A stretch of DNA of 64,000 bases. It comes from Phoenix dactylifera. Lineage: Eukaryota > Streptophyta > Magnoliopsida > Arecales > Arecaceae. Position 1 is the stretch's first letter; each line of letters opens with the position of its first letter. The translations under genes were made by a program, and so were the position numbers. Location of the stretch: assembly GCF_009389715.1 (NCBI RefSeq), contig NC_052404.1, positions 12,143,756 through 12,207,755 on the forward strand, given 5' to 3'. Shown here piece by piece: positions 36,152 through 48,677 of the stretch. Under the pieces are notes generated by a model that saw nothing but the letters and a program-made list of their open reading frames with translations, was not told the origin of the DNA and searched no databases.

Positions 36152-37550
36152 TTTTTTTTTTTTGGTGAATCGGCAGCTCACACTACCTTAGCATGAGAAC
36201 TGCCAGCTACATCAGCATCAAGCAAACAACGTAAAGCAAAATGAACAGAAGCCTGCTGAGTCCAAAGAAACTCTCCAGAGTGATGTGCAGCGAAAAAGGC
36301 GACCCAGTCAGCCGTCTGATTCGCCTCCCGAAAAATATGCCCGACCTGAAGAATCCGGCACTCCCATAGCATCCGGCGAATATCACTCAGAAGTAGGTGC
36401 TCCACCTCCTCCTGCCCCATCTCCCTGAGGCGCGCTATCAGGGAAGCTGAGTCTCCCTCCAAAATGATGCAGCCTGCCTGCAAAACATATCTCGCATAAG
36501 AAATCCCCTCCCAGGCTGTCCTGAGCTCCGCTCCAAAGGCCGAGGCCTCGAAGGAGCGGCAATCTCCTGCTGCAATCAGCCTGGTGCCATAATCTCTGAT
36601 GACAAAAGCTACTCCCGCCTGATTGCCACCGCCGGGCAAGCTTCCATCGAAGTTCACTTTTAGGTAGCCAGAGGGTGGGGGCTCCCAAGAGACAAAGACA
36701 AACCCAGACGTTGTGGTAGCGAAGAGGGGTCCCAAATGTCCCTAGCTATTCCAGATGAATCAACCTCAGTGGCCTCCAAGATCTCCACTGCCTAACATGG
36801 AGCCCGCTCTACAACGGACCTCAGCGAAGCCCTTCTCCCCTCAAAAACTCTGGCATTCCTGTCTAGCCAGATACGCCAGGTAGATAGCAGCAGTGCTCGG
36901 CGATCGTAAGGCGTTTCTAACCTGCTGTAGAATATCTCCCACACTAAAGGTAAGCCTTGGGAAGGATGCCCTCCTCCAGACCTGAGCTGCTCGCAGGCAC
37001 TCAAAAAGCACATGGCTAATAGTCTCCACGGCCTCCGGGCAATCCATGCACATCGGGGACAACCCCATCCCCCTCCTATCCAACATCCTCTTGGTTGGCA
37101 GACAGTCTTAGACACCTTCCAAATGAAAAGTGCCACCTGCGGATGAGCTCGCATCCTCCAAATCCACCTGCCCTCACAGCGTCTGATCGGCTCACCCCCC
37201 AACAACGCCTGCATATCGGCTGCCCTCACCCTAGCTGACCTAGTCGTCGCCCACACCTGCCTATCCAACCCCTTCTGAGGAATCGGAATGGCCAGCACTC
37301 GCTCCGCAAGATGTGTCCCAAAACCCTCCTTAATCACAACCTCATCCCACCAGCCCTTGCTAGGGATCATCAGATCCCTAACTCTGCGACCGACCAGTCT
37401 CGTAGAATTGACCATCATCGGCAGCCTACCGAGCAGTAGCTCTGTCAGCCACCGATCCTCCAAAATGTCAATGGACTGCCCATCCCCAACCATCCACCTG
37501 ATCGCCAGAAGTTACTAAGGGCACGCATGAGCAAATCTCACGCCAAATAG
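36152..37550 (-). mobile_element. 5'-truncated L1-type LINE
   Basis: The element is flanked by a 9-bp target duplication TATATGATT (36143-36151 and 37551-37559), and its poly(A) tail is the T run at 36151-36163. On the minus strand the 5' part (37493-36792) matches the zf-RVT region that follows the reverse transcriptase in plant L1 elements: an ILEDRW motif, then CPMCMDCPEAVETISHVLFE. The 3' part (36735-36178) is an RNase H of the RVT_3 type (YLKVNFDGSLPGGG, then GAELRTAWEG, later HIFREANQTADWVA). The reverse transcriptase itself is absent, so the copy is 5'-truncated. At least two frameshifts are present, one near 37090 within the zf-RVT part and one between the zf-RVT and RNase H parts. 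Confidence 0.9.
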
Positions 37551-37943
37551 TATATGATTCTTTTTTCAAATATAAAAATTTTATTTTTCATAAAAAACTT
37601 TTTTATGTTTTTTAAAAAATATAAATAAATTTAAAATATTTTTCTATTTTTTTTTATTAAACGTACTATCTTCTTCGCTTTTTTGTGTAAACGAATCCTT
37701 GGTGCTGTCAATAGTGGAAAATCGGCAGTCGGCCATTCCAAGATGTCGATTTCCATTTATTGGACCACACATCATTTTTACAAGGCTGATTGGAAAGGAA
37801 GAGAAAAGTGAGATGCTGGTCCAGGACTGGTGGACCAATCAGGTTGGCCCATCATCCTAGTGGTAGGTGATTGGGGTTCCGTTCACACTGCAATGCAAGC
37901 AACCCAACCAATTGCTGACCATTAACAGCAAGATATATATCAA

Positions 37944-37953
37944 GATTCGTATC
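37944..37953. promoter_or_regulatory. Overlapping LUX-binding sites upstream of the LUX-like gene
   Basis: GATTCGTATC contains GATTCG on the plus strand and GATACG on the minus strand, both forms of the LUX-binding site GATWCG, overlapping by two bases. It lies about 380 bp upstream of the LUX-like start codon. Arabidopsis LUX is known to bind such a site in its own promoter. AAAAATATCC at 38104-38113 is one base from the evening element AAAATATCT. Confidence 0.45.
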
Positions 37954-38329
37954 GAGCCGTTGATAGTTTCTGTGGCCAACGTGGCACCGCCTCTTCTCTC
38001 CAAGCGAAGCAAAAGTAAATCTTTTATGGGATATATATCAAAAGCGGGCAGCATCCGATTTTAATAAATCCATCAGTGGAAAAGGCAAAAGTGAAAGCGG
38101 ATCAAAAATATCCGGCTAATCGGTCCACGTCGGCAATCGGACAGGTACAGTTGTGGTGCACTTTTCCATCAGACATTTAAACTAATAAATATCCCAAAAA
38201 GCCCCCCTTCTCCCCCGTCTTCTCCTCTCGCCTTCCATCGTCTCCGGCGACTCAAACCCCCATAATCTATGGCCTTCCCTTTCTTTAAACCCTAATTGGA
38301 TTTCTCTTGTCGGATCTTGAATTCCCGTG

Positions 38330-39286
38330 ATGGGGAAGGAAGCCGAAGACAGCGACTTCGACCGCCTTGCCGCCGAGGACGGCTGCGACGGGGACGAGGG
38401 AAGGGTCCTCGAGTGGGAGATCGGGCTCCCCAGCGCCGACGACCTCACTCCGTTGTCCCAGTCTCTTATCTCTCCGGAGCTCGCCTGCGCCTTTAGTATC
38501 AAGACGGACCCCCCAAGAACCCTGCTCGACGTCCACCGCGCCTCCCAGCACACCGTCTCCAACCTCCGTCGCCACGCCCCGTCGTCCTCCTCCTCCTCCA
38601 CCTCTGTCCTCAGATCCTTCGAACCTTTCCCCTCCCCTGCCTCCGCCGCCGCCGCCGCCGCCGATGACCCCATGGTTCTTGAGGGCGACGATCCTGCCGG
38701 CAAGGACGGCCCTGGCGAGTCCTCGCGCAAGGTCCCTCGGTCGGATGCCTCTCCATCCGGCACCGCCGCCGCCGCCATGGAGGAGACCTACTCCTCTGCT
38801 CCACGGCCGGAGAACTCCAACGACGATCACTCTGCGAGAACTCTCAAGCGCCCCCGCCTCGTTTGGACCCCGCAGCTCCACAAGAGGTTCGTTGATGTCG
38901 TCGCCCATCTTGGCATCAAGAACGCCGTGCCGAAGACCATCATGCAGCTGATGAACGTCGAGGGGCTGACGAGGGAGAACGTCGCGAGCCATCTCCAAAA
39001 GTATCGCCTTTATCTCAAGAGGATGCAGGGGCTTCCGGACGACGGGCCGTCGTCCTCCGACCATCTGTCTGTCTCCAAGCCGGTGCCACAGAGCTTGCAC
39101 GAGCCTCCAGTGCCGGTACCCATGCCCTATGCGGTGCCGGCAATGATCCCGATGCCGGTATTTGGCATGGCTCATCTCCATGGGCATGGAGGTCCTGTGG
39201 GGATGGTGCCAGTCAATAACCACCAGAATAATGGAGCGTATCATGGATTTGAGTCACACCATCCTTGTGGAACTTTCGAGGAGTAG
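38330..39286 (+). CDS. LUX/PCL1-like GARP (MYB-related) transcription factor
   Basis: Intronless 318-residue protein. The N-terminus has the conserved [18 protein letters not shown] (residues 27-44) and a LLDVHRAS segment typical of LUX ARRHYTHMO/PCL1. The single GARP DNA-binding domain lies at about 173-230 ([20 protein letters not shown], then [35 protein letters not shown]). Between them lie low-complexity Ser and Ala runs. In Arabidopsis LUX is the DNA-binding part of the evening complex with ELF3 and ELF4; it acts in the nucleus and represses PRR9, PIF4/5 and its own gene at dusk. The ATG at 38330 starts [10 protein letters not shown], close to known LUX starts. Near neighbours BOA/MYBC1 are possible alternatives. 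The reading frame is GC-rich, and AATAAA at 39367-39372 may serve polyadenylation. Confidence 0.92.
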   Translation: MGKEAEDSDFDRLAAEDGCDGDEGRVLEWEIGLPSADDLTPLSQSLISPELACAFSIKTDPPRTLLDVHRASQHTVSNLRRHAPSSSSSSTSVLRSFEPFPSPASAAAAAADDPMVLEGDDPAGKDGPGESSRKVPRSDASPSGTAAAAMEETYSSAPRPENSNDDHSARTLKRPRLVWTPQLHKRFVDVVAHLGIKNAVPKTIMQLMNVEGLTRENVASHLQKYRLYLKRMQGLPDDGPSSSDHLSVSKPVPQSLHEPPVPVPMPYAVPAMIPMPVFGMAHLHGHGGPVGMVPVNNHQNNGAYHGFESHHPCGTFEE

Positions 39287-42200
39287 CACAAGGACTGGTC
39301 TGGTGGTAACAAGTTTGGTTCAATTGTTTCATATCCTCATGCTACGCCCAGTGATAAGCAACAGAGAAATAAAAACAATTGTTGACTAAATTTCTCCAGA
39401 GAGGCATGGCAGAATGACGCTCTGCCTTGTTATGTTCTGTTGTGTGGCGAGCTTATTCTCCTGATACTTTAACCAATTTGGTTTTGCATTAATATGTCCA
39501 GTGCCTGGTTTTAGGAGCTTATCTGGAGGTACTTTGTTAATTCTGAACTCAATTTATCCATCTTTTTGTGTCTTTGTGTTGAAGTTAAGAAGCATCATGT
39601 ATATTTTAAGCACCTATTGCTAGTATAGCATCTTCTGTTTTCATAATTAACAATGGACAACATTCAGGGGTTCTTTGTCCTGTCTTAGGCATAAGGGTTT
39701 AGTTAGCGATCCTTGGCCGGAATTCATAGTTCATCTCATGATGTTTCATTTCAGTATATGAGTTAGATAAACAATTATGTCAGAGGTAGCTGCACTGGAA
39801 GAGTGATTATTTTACTAGGGTCAAGTGGTCAACAAGCTCCATTTATATTTCTAGATTTGCTGCCGAGTTACTGACATCTTTATTTGATGATTAGTGCACA
39901 CATAAGCATAGAATATCTCAAGTATGCCTCCTACATTTACACTTGGCAAATAAAAGTTATCAAACATGTTAAAGAGTGAGCTATGTATCTGACTCTTTTT
40001 CGGATAGTGGTTTGATATCCAAATTTATGTTTGTAAATGTGGAAAATTTGTTTTCTTCTATTTATCCATCTTTGTGTCCTTTTCTCTAGTAATGATATTA
40101 TGATAATTTGACTGTTTGTTTCAATTTTAGTTTTCCTTTTTCTAGAAATGGTAGCTTATATGCCTCCTGAAGTCTCAACTATCTATAGGATCGCGTGCAA
40201 GACTATTCTATGCGGTTGTTTTATCTCCACGGGATTACCATATTTTCAGTCATGCGCTGCTTTTCAATAGTGTCTGAGATGATTGCCTTCTTTTACTACC
40301 AGGTAGACATGCTTGGGTTAATTACTGCTTAATTTCACCATTTATCTAGGCCTTTGGGTAATTCATCATATGGTATAGCATCATTGTACAGTTTATTTTT
40401 GTAGACTTGCAATATTCATTTTGCAAAAAGCATCAATATGTTGTTATGTGCTTATGTGTGCCAAATTTATTGCGAGGATGTGGAAAAGCTCGCAATGGCA
40501 ATGGATGTGGCTATTACTGATCGGTGAAGATTGAAAAATGCCAGACCCAAACAACTGGATTAACCTTAGTTGTTATGGTTGTGGTCATAACTTTTGAAGG
40601 TGAATTTTTGAACTTCTGTTAGCAATATGAAAGTTAGGCCACAGGCTTATAACTTGTGGCTGTTAAAGCTAGAAGTATGCATTTAGACACGCTGCAACAT
40701 CCATGAAGATAAATGTTAAACTACTACAAGTATGCTTGTCTAAATTCATGCCAGGACAAGTTGATGCTTCATGACTACTTGAGTGAAAGTTCTATTCTTG
40801 TTTCTATTTCATTGTATCATCATTGCCTTTTCCTTCTGCACATTTTAGCATGTTAAAAAGCAATTAAAGCATAAATCTTCTTAAAATTACAGTTTTTTTC
40901 TTTTTTTAATGGTCCATGCCCTTATGAAGCATATTTTCTTGGGTCCACCCCTAAAGTCTCCTAAATTCTGCTTCTTTTGGTTGCACCTTATACAAGTACT
41001 AATTTGAGAATCTTTCATTATTACATTTTCAATCTATTTTTCCATTTGATATTTGTACCAGATCCTGTTTTCTCTCTCTCTATTCAACTTTCAAATTGAA
41101 ATAAACACAAATTTGAGTAAAAAAAAAATATTACTTATACATTTTTCCTTGTCTTAAAAGGATCTGGTAGCCAAACCACACTTCTTCTCCCTCTCCTACT
41201 CTCATTCTCCATGTCACTTCGGACAATGAGCAATGTAAAAATTATCAATCCACTTAAAGGCCTTGTTTCTACTCCTCTTTTTCATAGCCATCATCTAACC
41301 CGCTTCCAATATCCTTTTTTTTTCTAAATGGAAAAATTGGATTATATGTTAGAATAACAAGCAAATCCCCTTGGATTCTTTTCTCTTGATACCATAAGAT
41401 GAGCGAGCACAAAAAATAGGTTGCGAGGAAAGAAAATGATCCACCATCTTGCTCATCTTATGACATTCATAGCTTATTTTTCTTTCATCTCTCTTTTCCA
41501 CTCCCTACTATTGGTAGATATGCAGTTCATCTGCGAAAATTATCTCAGAAAATAAATCAATCCTATTGCTTACATATATATTCGCAATGCAATATGATTA
41601 TCCTACATTAATAGTATTTCATCAAATAACAACTCAAGGTTCAAGCAAAGTTCTTAAAGCCAACACTATATCCCCTTAAAGAGTTCCTTAGGGATGATTG
41701 TTGCCTGGTTTTTGTCTACACATGTTGAATTTGTTTCTTACTTGGTTGGCAGAACTACTATATAGCACATTATGTAGACCAGATTTCATGACTTGCACAA
41801 ATGTACCGCTCATTGATGCAAATCTAGACAATTCTACTAAGGCAATAAAAGTGATTTCTCTTTAATAATCTCAACAAGATGAAAGTCTCCTTAGATTAGT
41901 AGGGTTCCATTGACTACATGATATCTAAGAAGAAGGAATCTTGTTCATGGAAACTATTGGAAAAATATAAGATGCCTGTGACTTCCATTACCTGCTTGCC
42001 CTCCTTTTTTTTCTATAGAAGGCATCTTCTATTGCTTCAAGATGAAGTTCTGGTCCTTAAACCTTCACAGCCTGCCATTTTAGCATTCAATCTATAGTTA
42101 CTAGTTAGTTGAACATGGAATACAGAGCTTGTTCCTGGCAACATTCTGACACTAATTGTGGTATTTTCCAGCAAATTTAGCTAGACTGCATCGTTTTCAG

Positions 42201-43690
42201 CCAAAAGGCTGTTGCTTTGGTGCCTTCTGCCATTGGATCACTCAGGATGCCACCTGCTTCTGCCATCTGTTTTCCTTTATACATTTCCAAGATTCCAAAT
42301 GCAGCATCATATCATGCACATTCTTTTAGGCAATTTAAGCAACCTAACATTGTAATGTTCCAATTCCTATCAGACATGCAGGTGCACAGATTATATCTTT
42401 TTGAATATTCAAAACTAAAATCAATTATGATGGCTTATCTAATGTCTGAAAAGTAAGCTCACTGGCCTCTAAGCTTTTTTCTGCTTTTTTCCTTTTTCCA
42501 TAGAGAGAGAGAGGACCCATGTCAGGATTAGTTTCATTTTAAACTACAAATTCAGTGAGACATCAGGAGTGTCTCAACTTGATTCCTCGTTGAAGGTAGA
42601 ATAAGCTTATGGAAAATAAAATTTACTCTTTCTATTCACTAAGATAACGACAGTTGTTTCATGCTTTTCTCATGTATTTCTTTTCTTCCAGTTAATAATT
42701 TTGCTGAATTTTAACGTATATTCCATGATTTACTGACTACTGTCATTGTTCCTTTGTATATGCACTCCCTGCTCCTCTTTTGTGAAGGATCTTAACATTG
42801 GCAGGATCCTTGTCTGAGCATCCTTTGTTGGAAATTTTACGTCCCTGTCATACTTGATCATTTTTGTCTCTCTCTCACATTCTAGATGCATACTTAGCTC
42901 TGATCATGTCTTCAAATATACATGAATCATCTCAGAATTTGACAAGCATGTTATGTAATAGAAGGTCTCTCAAAGTTCTCAACTTAAAATCAGTTCTTTA
43001 CCTAGATAATGCTATTCCATGATACTGGTCAATCTTTGGATAAATGGTCCCATATGATAAGTCAATCATACTAATGTAATTTGTTATCTTTTCTAAAAAT
43101 AGTGCATTTTTATTTCAAATCATGTTTACACCAATATCTATGCTGCTCAATGATATGGTGATAATAGTTAACTTCTTAACTTGTGGAAAGGATTTTTCAC
43201 TCATTTAAGTAATATGGACTAAACTGAATGTGAGCACCATCTCATAGTAAAGTAAATCTGTAAACGAGTTAGTTTTAGAAATTTCACTTATATAAGCCTG
43301 ACTGAGAAAATATGGGCCTGTGCAATGAGATCTGAGGAGGTCCTGTGATTTCGTATCACAAGATTAGGTAAGACAAGGGGTAGACCTAAAAAAAGAGCTG
43401 AATAAAAATTGTGATATTTGATTTTAAGAGGCTTGAGCTGGCAGGGGATATGACACCCAAGGGCTTGTTTTTCATGGTTCATTGGTGTACTATCTTGGAT
43501 ACTGAATTTGCAAAATATCTCATGTTGAATATACATAAGTGGTTTCATTTCATGAAATATCTCCTTATTGAGACAATTTCTCCAACTGCAACCATTAAAG
43601 CTTAGTTGGATACTTGTAGCAATCTTCTGTCATACGATACACCTGCAACATTTTTTTCTTTTATCCTTGGATATTCATGTACGAACTTTA
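39287..43690. other. Gene-free stretch after the LUX-like gene
   Basis: The 3' UTR of the LUX-like gene occupies the start. The remainder is T-rich, and no conserved protein or RNA can be seen on either strand. The frame at 42217-42456 has no recognisable domain. Confidence 0.5.
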
Positions 43691-44560
43691 CCTGAACAAC
43701 AACAACAACAATAATAGTAAACAAATTCTTAGGGTTGCCTTTGAGGTGGTCTTGAAGTTGTCAAATATTGCAATAGCGGGAGTGGCTACTTTTAATTTGC
43801 AAGTGGAGTTGCAAAATAACCATGATTTTTCTTGCTTACTTTTCATCAATTTTCAGTCAATATTGTAAAGCTGCATCAAGAGAGAGATATCAATCAGTAA
43901 TGGACTGACAACAACAACATCTCCACCACCATCACCAACAACAACAATAGTAAACTAGTTCTTAGGACGCGTGGCTAGAAGTCCATTATTATGGCAGCGG
44001 GAGTGTCTACTATTTAGTTGCAAGTGGAGTTGTAAAATAACCATGATTTTTCTTGCTTACTTTGCATCAATTTTCAGTTAATATTATACATATTAGCCTC
44101 CATAAGCATACACATAAGATTAAAAGATAAATCAAAGAGCTATCAATCAACAAAAGAATTTTGCATTTATTGTGTCAACATTTGAGGCTGGGCTTATATG
44201 TTAGTACTGGAAGTGAAAGCACTATATGGAACCAGCAAATAATCTATCAACAACAATAGCAAACAAGTTCTTAGGATGCCCTTAGAGGTGATCTTGTCAA
44301 TTATTGTAGTAGCAGGAGTGTCTACTATTTAATTTCAAGTGGAGATGTAAAATAACCATGATTTTTCTTGCTTACTTTGCATTGATTTTCAGTTAATATT
44401 ATACATGCTAGACTCCATAAGCATATATAATGATGAAAAGCTGCATCAAAGGGCTATGAATCAGCAAAATAATTTTGCATTTATTGTGTCTATATTCGAG
44501 GCTGGACTAATATGTTAGCACTGGAAATGAAACTACTGGACGAAACCAGCATATGGCTAT
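43690..44560. repeat. Three imperfect tandem copies of a noncoding unit
   Basis: Shared landmarks in each copy: an ACAACAACAATAGTAAAC-like start, TTCTTAGG, GCGGGAGTGTCTACT-like, CAAGTGGAG, and ACCATGATTTTTCTTGCTTA. The last landmark falls at about 43821, 44042 and 44357. Copies 2 and 3 also share a longer tail (GAATTTTGCATTTATTGTG, GAGGCTGG, TATGTTAG). The copies have clearly diverged, so the duplication is old. No coding function is seen. Confidence 0.8.
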
Positions 44561-44925
44561 TGAGTCCATTTAGAAGAAGCTTGACATTGATATACTTCTG
44601 TTTTGAGCATATGACCATGCCAAACTCCCCCCTTACTCAAAGTCAAAATATCATCATGTTTCACTGCATATCCATATAACAGATTTACATATGATCAACA
44701 AATAGGTAAAAGATATCTTAATTATGAACAAAAGCAATGGCAATGAAGGAACAACAGGACTATTGGCATTATAATTTAGAATATGTTTATTATTGCTACT
44801 AGAAATTGAATAATTTAATGCAGTTATGTTATGCAACTTTAAACACAAGGAGATCTATGGTTTAATAAGTGAAACACTCTCCTCCATGTTTAGACTGGTA
44901 TCATCCACAGAAGAAACAGAAAATT

Positions 44926-47900
44926 TCAGCCTAAGCACTCCTTGTTATCTAGTTTTAAAACATGTGTATGCGCTTTTCCCTCCATTTTCCTTCCTAAAGT
45001 GTGCCTGATGTAGTCAAGATATTTGACCGTTTTGTACATCTTTGGTCGGTGGATGTCATCTACCATTTGATCCAGTGGCCCAATTTCCACATTCTCATCT
45101 GGCATAACAAATGTTGCAAGAGACATTCTTGCTTTCTCTTCATTTGTGACAGCTCTGTGCTCAATGCTTTTGTACATTGCATTGCTCCAGGCCTATGAAA
45201 TTCGATAAACAGATGATTAATTACCCTGGTTCCAGAGACATGTTAGTCATTAATCAATCTAATGAGCAATTAGAATAAAAAAAAAGAATAAATGACAAGC
45301 CTAGACCTGTGGATGACTAAGAATTCTTCTTTGCATCTCTCCGATTAGGTGCAGCTTGCTGCTTCTTTTGTGAATGCAATTTTTCAGATGTTCCACTGGT
45401 GAAAATTAAGTTAGACAATTAGATTCACTTCATTATTTGAGCCTTCCTTGTTCCTTCTTACTTCCAGATCTCAACCAAACATCAAATTTTAACCTTTTCA
45501 ACTTGTCTTAAAATAAGTAGTTTTTCAGTTGAAAGACCAGCTCTTTTACCTTTTTTCTGGTCTTGTTTATCTTTTATTTTATTTTTTCCTCTTTTCCTTT
45601 TTTCTTGTTATAATTAGCTTGGCAGTCAAAGAACTAAGTCAATAAGGGTTTACGTGCCTAGACGTTATTGTCACTCATATCTGAAGGGGCATATGAAGAA
45701 CATTTTTTAAGTAGTATTGATCATTAGACCCTCGGATATGTTAGATAATATAAAACTGGTTATGGACATCCTTGTAGGCGAGTTGCTATCATGAGCTATT
45801 AGTCACCTAGAATTTCCTATGTTTACAAAAGCTCAAAGAAACTAATCATTTATTTAATACTGACTACTACATCATGTCTTGGAGTTCAAGTACTTTTGTC
45901 TTCACATAGATAGTTTTGTGTGACTGAATGGATCAATTGATGATTGATGCCTGTCACCTGAGTCAAGACTATGGAAAAGTTGCTCTGCAGCTTCATTTTT
46001 TGTGTGATGCAGTGTTCTAGTGTGCTGCAAATGATAAGTTGTCATCGAGTCTAGGTACAGCACTCTCATCGTTTCATGCTCAGGTTGATATTCATGCCTT
46101 TCTATAGCATTTCCCAGAAACCGTTGGCATACTGATTTTGAGTTCAGATATCATGATATTTTGGTCAATGAACGTTTTTGTTTTTTGTACATTTTATAAG
46201 TATTTTTATTCTTTACTTTATTACTCTTGTGTGGTTTGAGATATTTATTCCAGGTTTTTACTTTCTTATAGCTGGTTAGAGAGGCATTACTGACTGACAT
46301 ATATAAGGGAGTCCCTTGATCCATGTTATTTGCAGAAATTGTGTAGGGTATTGGCTAATGGAAGTTGGAAACAAGGAATTAGTTAAGCAAAAGAAAAATA
46401 CTTGGAGCACAACATTTGTTGGAATATTTATGGAATCAAGGGTACCCACAGGGACCAGAGGATTTCCAGATGGAATATTTTGTTCTAACTTGTGGAGTTG
46501 ATACCCAAGAGAGTTTAGACAAGGATGTATGATGTGTCCTATTGGATGAAAGAACCATGGATAAGTGGGAATGCACCTGGGTATGCAGGTATCAAATGTT
46601 GAATGAGGATGATGGGATTGATGTATGCTTATACTAGGAAGACTTGCAAATTTAAGGAAGCTTATAAGAAGCAGAATTGGAGAATTGATCAAGGAATGTC
46701 ATCTGGGATATAAGTCTGCAACATTATGACTTATGAGGTTATTATTTGACATGATTGGACTGCAATTATTGGTAGAAAGACTTGATTCGGTGGTAGCCTT
46801 TAATTCTGATTAGACATTCAAAACAGAGGATGTAAAGACTAAAGAAAAAGAAGACTAAATGGTTCAGATATGATGCTGGCAAGGTACAATTTATGTAAAG
46901 GAGGACCGACATGCAGGAAAAAGCTAATTGTTGATGCTTAATATTATGTTTTTTGGGGTTCCGAAAATAGAAAATTTGCTAGTTAGATTCTGAATACCTC
47001 AATAGCATCTCCAATATTCACCACTAGAGCTTTTGGAATTGGTTTTACAGGAAACCATTCCCCCTTGTGCTTAATTTGGAGGCCAGTTATATTGTCATCT
47101 TGCAAGAGTATGGTGATAGAGCTGCCATCTGAATGTGGACTCACACCCAGAACTAGATCAGGTCTGCAGCAAGTTGGATAGTAGTTCATACGCATAGCTT
47201 GTTTTAAAGCCCCATGCAGTCTTAAAAGCCCATCTTTATCCATGTTCATTAGCAAAGAAAGATTGGCAAGCAGCTCAACAGTTATCCTGTTCATTTCCAT
47301 TGAAAACACTTCAACCGCATCCCTGCCGAAAGGGGTAAAATGATATAGATTAGTATGGAATCAACCAACAGACAATGTATGTGTAGATAATTGTTAACTA
47401 CCTAGAGTTGTTCTGGAATTTAATCATGATAACACATATAATAATCTATGCTATTTATGTTGTTTTGTTCTGATTTGTTACGGTAACAACAGTTCTTCAT
47501 AGAAGAATATAGAAGTCTAAAAAATAATCTGTTTCTAGAGACTGCTCTCTCATATGTGTGATTCAAGGATCTTGATTTAAATTAGTAAGTAATAAGCAAT
47601 TTAATTGATCTTATACACAGATATGTTGAACTATGTGGCCTAATAAACAATCAAAATGAAACATCATGTCAGTTAATAACCACCAAACCTATCAAAAAGA
47701 ATTTAGAAAGAAAACTGTAACACTGATACTTTGAATTTTGCTAGTTTATTTTTCCTTTTGAATTGTGATGATGTTGTCAGAAAAATTAGTGTCCTGACAT
47801 CAAGTAATAAGAGGTTGGTTCTGTTAATCTTCAGCAAACCAATGATAAAAAGTGAAACATGTGAGCATTGGTTGTCAACATACCTGAAATCTGGTACCAC

Positions 47901-48677
47901 AGTTGGCCAGTAATTTAATTTCCTCATTTCAGTTGGGAGTATCATTAGAAATATCAAATCATTCCAGTCTAGTTTCTGCTCCTCTGACACTACGTATGCT
48001 TGCCCATATCCTTCGAGGTCATTTGGTGCCATCGAGTGTCTCTTTTTCTCTTCCACTGGAAGATCAAAGAATCCAGCCATTGCATTCTTGATTCTATATA
48101 AAATGTCTTCAGGTACTCCATGGTTTATAATCTGTTAAAAATATAGTACATACTTAGAAATAAATGAGATGAGGCATAAGTTATTATTTTGAAATTATGC
48201 TTATTGGGTCAATCATCACATGTGGAATATGCTGTGAATCGATTTGTTGCGATGTTTTGGAAAAGGGGCTGGAGAATTCCACTCATCATGCCCATGGTAC
48301 ATTATGTACAATAAATGCCATATGAGTTAAAAACATTTTCATAGTTCTGCTTATCTATTAAAATGAATGTGACCTTTGAATACCTGAAAAAAGCCCCAGT
48401 CCTTACAGGCCATATCTAGTTTCATTTGCTCACCTTCATGCCCTTTTGAAAGCAAGGAAAAATCAATAACAGGGATGTTAGGTGAAAGAAGACAAAGATT
48501 TGCATCTCTTGGCCTGTCAGTGTTATCTCTAATATATCTTTCAGGAACACAAAATGAATCCCTCCTCACAATCTCCTGAACGCTTGGCACAGGTAAGGAT
48601 CTTCCCCATCCAAGTCCTAGATCATCTTCATTTACCGTATTGTCAACCTTTGGGTCCATTTCCTCTTGCTGAACCAT
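44926..48677 (-). CDS. 2-oxoglutarate/Fe(II)-dependent dioxygenase, SRG1-like (DOXC class)
   Basis: Four exons on the minus strand: 48677-48384, 48131-47884, 47322-46998 and 45192-44926. All splice sites are GT-AG and the joined frame is open, giving 377 residues. Exon 1 carries the N-terminal DIOX_N part (NIPVIDFSLLSKG, ending WGFFQ). Exon 2 continues with NHGVPEDI, GYGQAYVVSEEQKLDWND. Exons 3 and 4 hold the catalytic fold: iron ligands H244, D246 (SPHSDGSS) and H301 (IEHRAV), and 2-oxoglutarate ligands R311 and S313 (ARMSLATF). The family oxidises small molecules in the cytosol (flavonoids, alkaloids, hormones) using O2 and 2-oxoglutarate. SRG1-like and norcoclaurine-synthase-1-like proteins are closest by eye, but the substrate cannot be told. 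Introns are 252, 561 and 1,805 bp. A second in-frame ATG (residue 7, MDPKVDN) could be the true start. Confidence 0.93.

Noticed and set aside
46276-46692. 138-residue frame inside dioxygenase intron 3
   Set aside because: No domain. The dioxygenase splices cleanly around it and the family needs no extra exon here.
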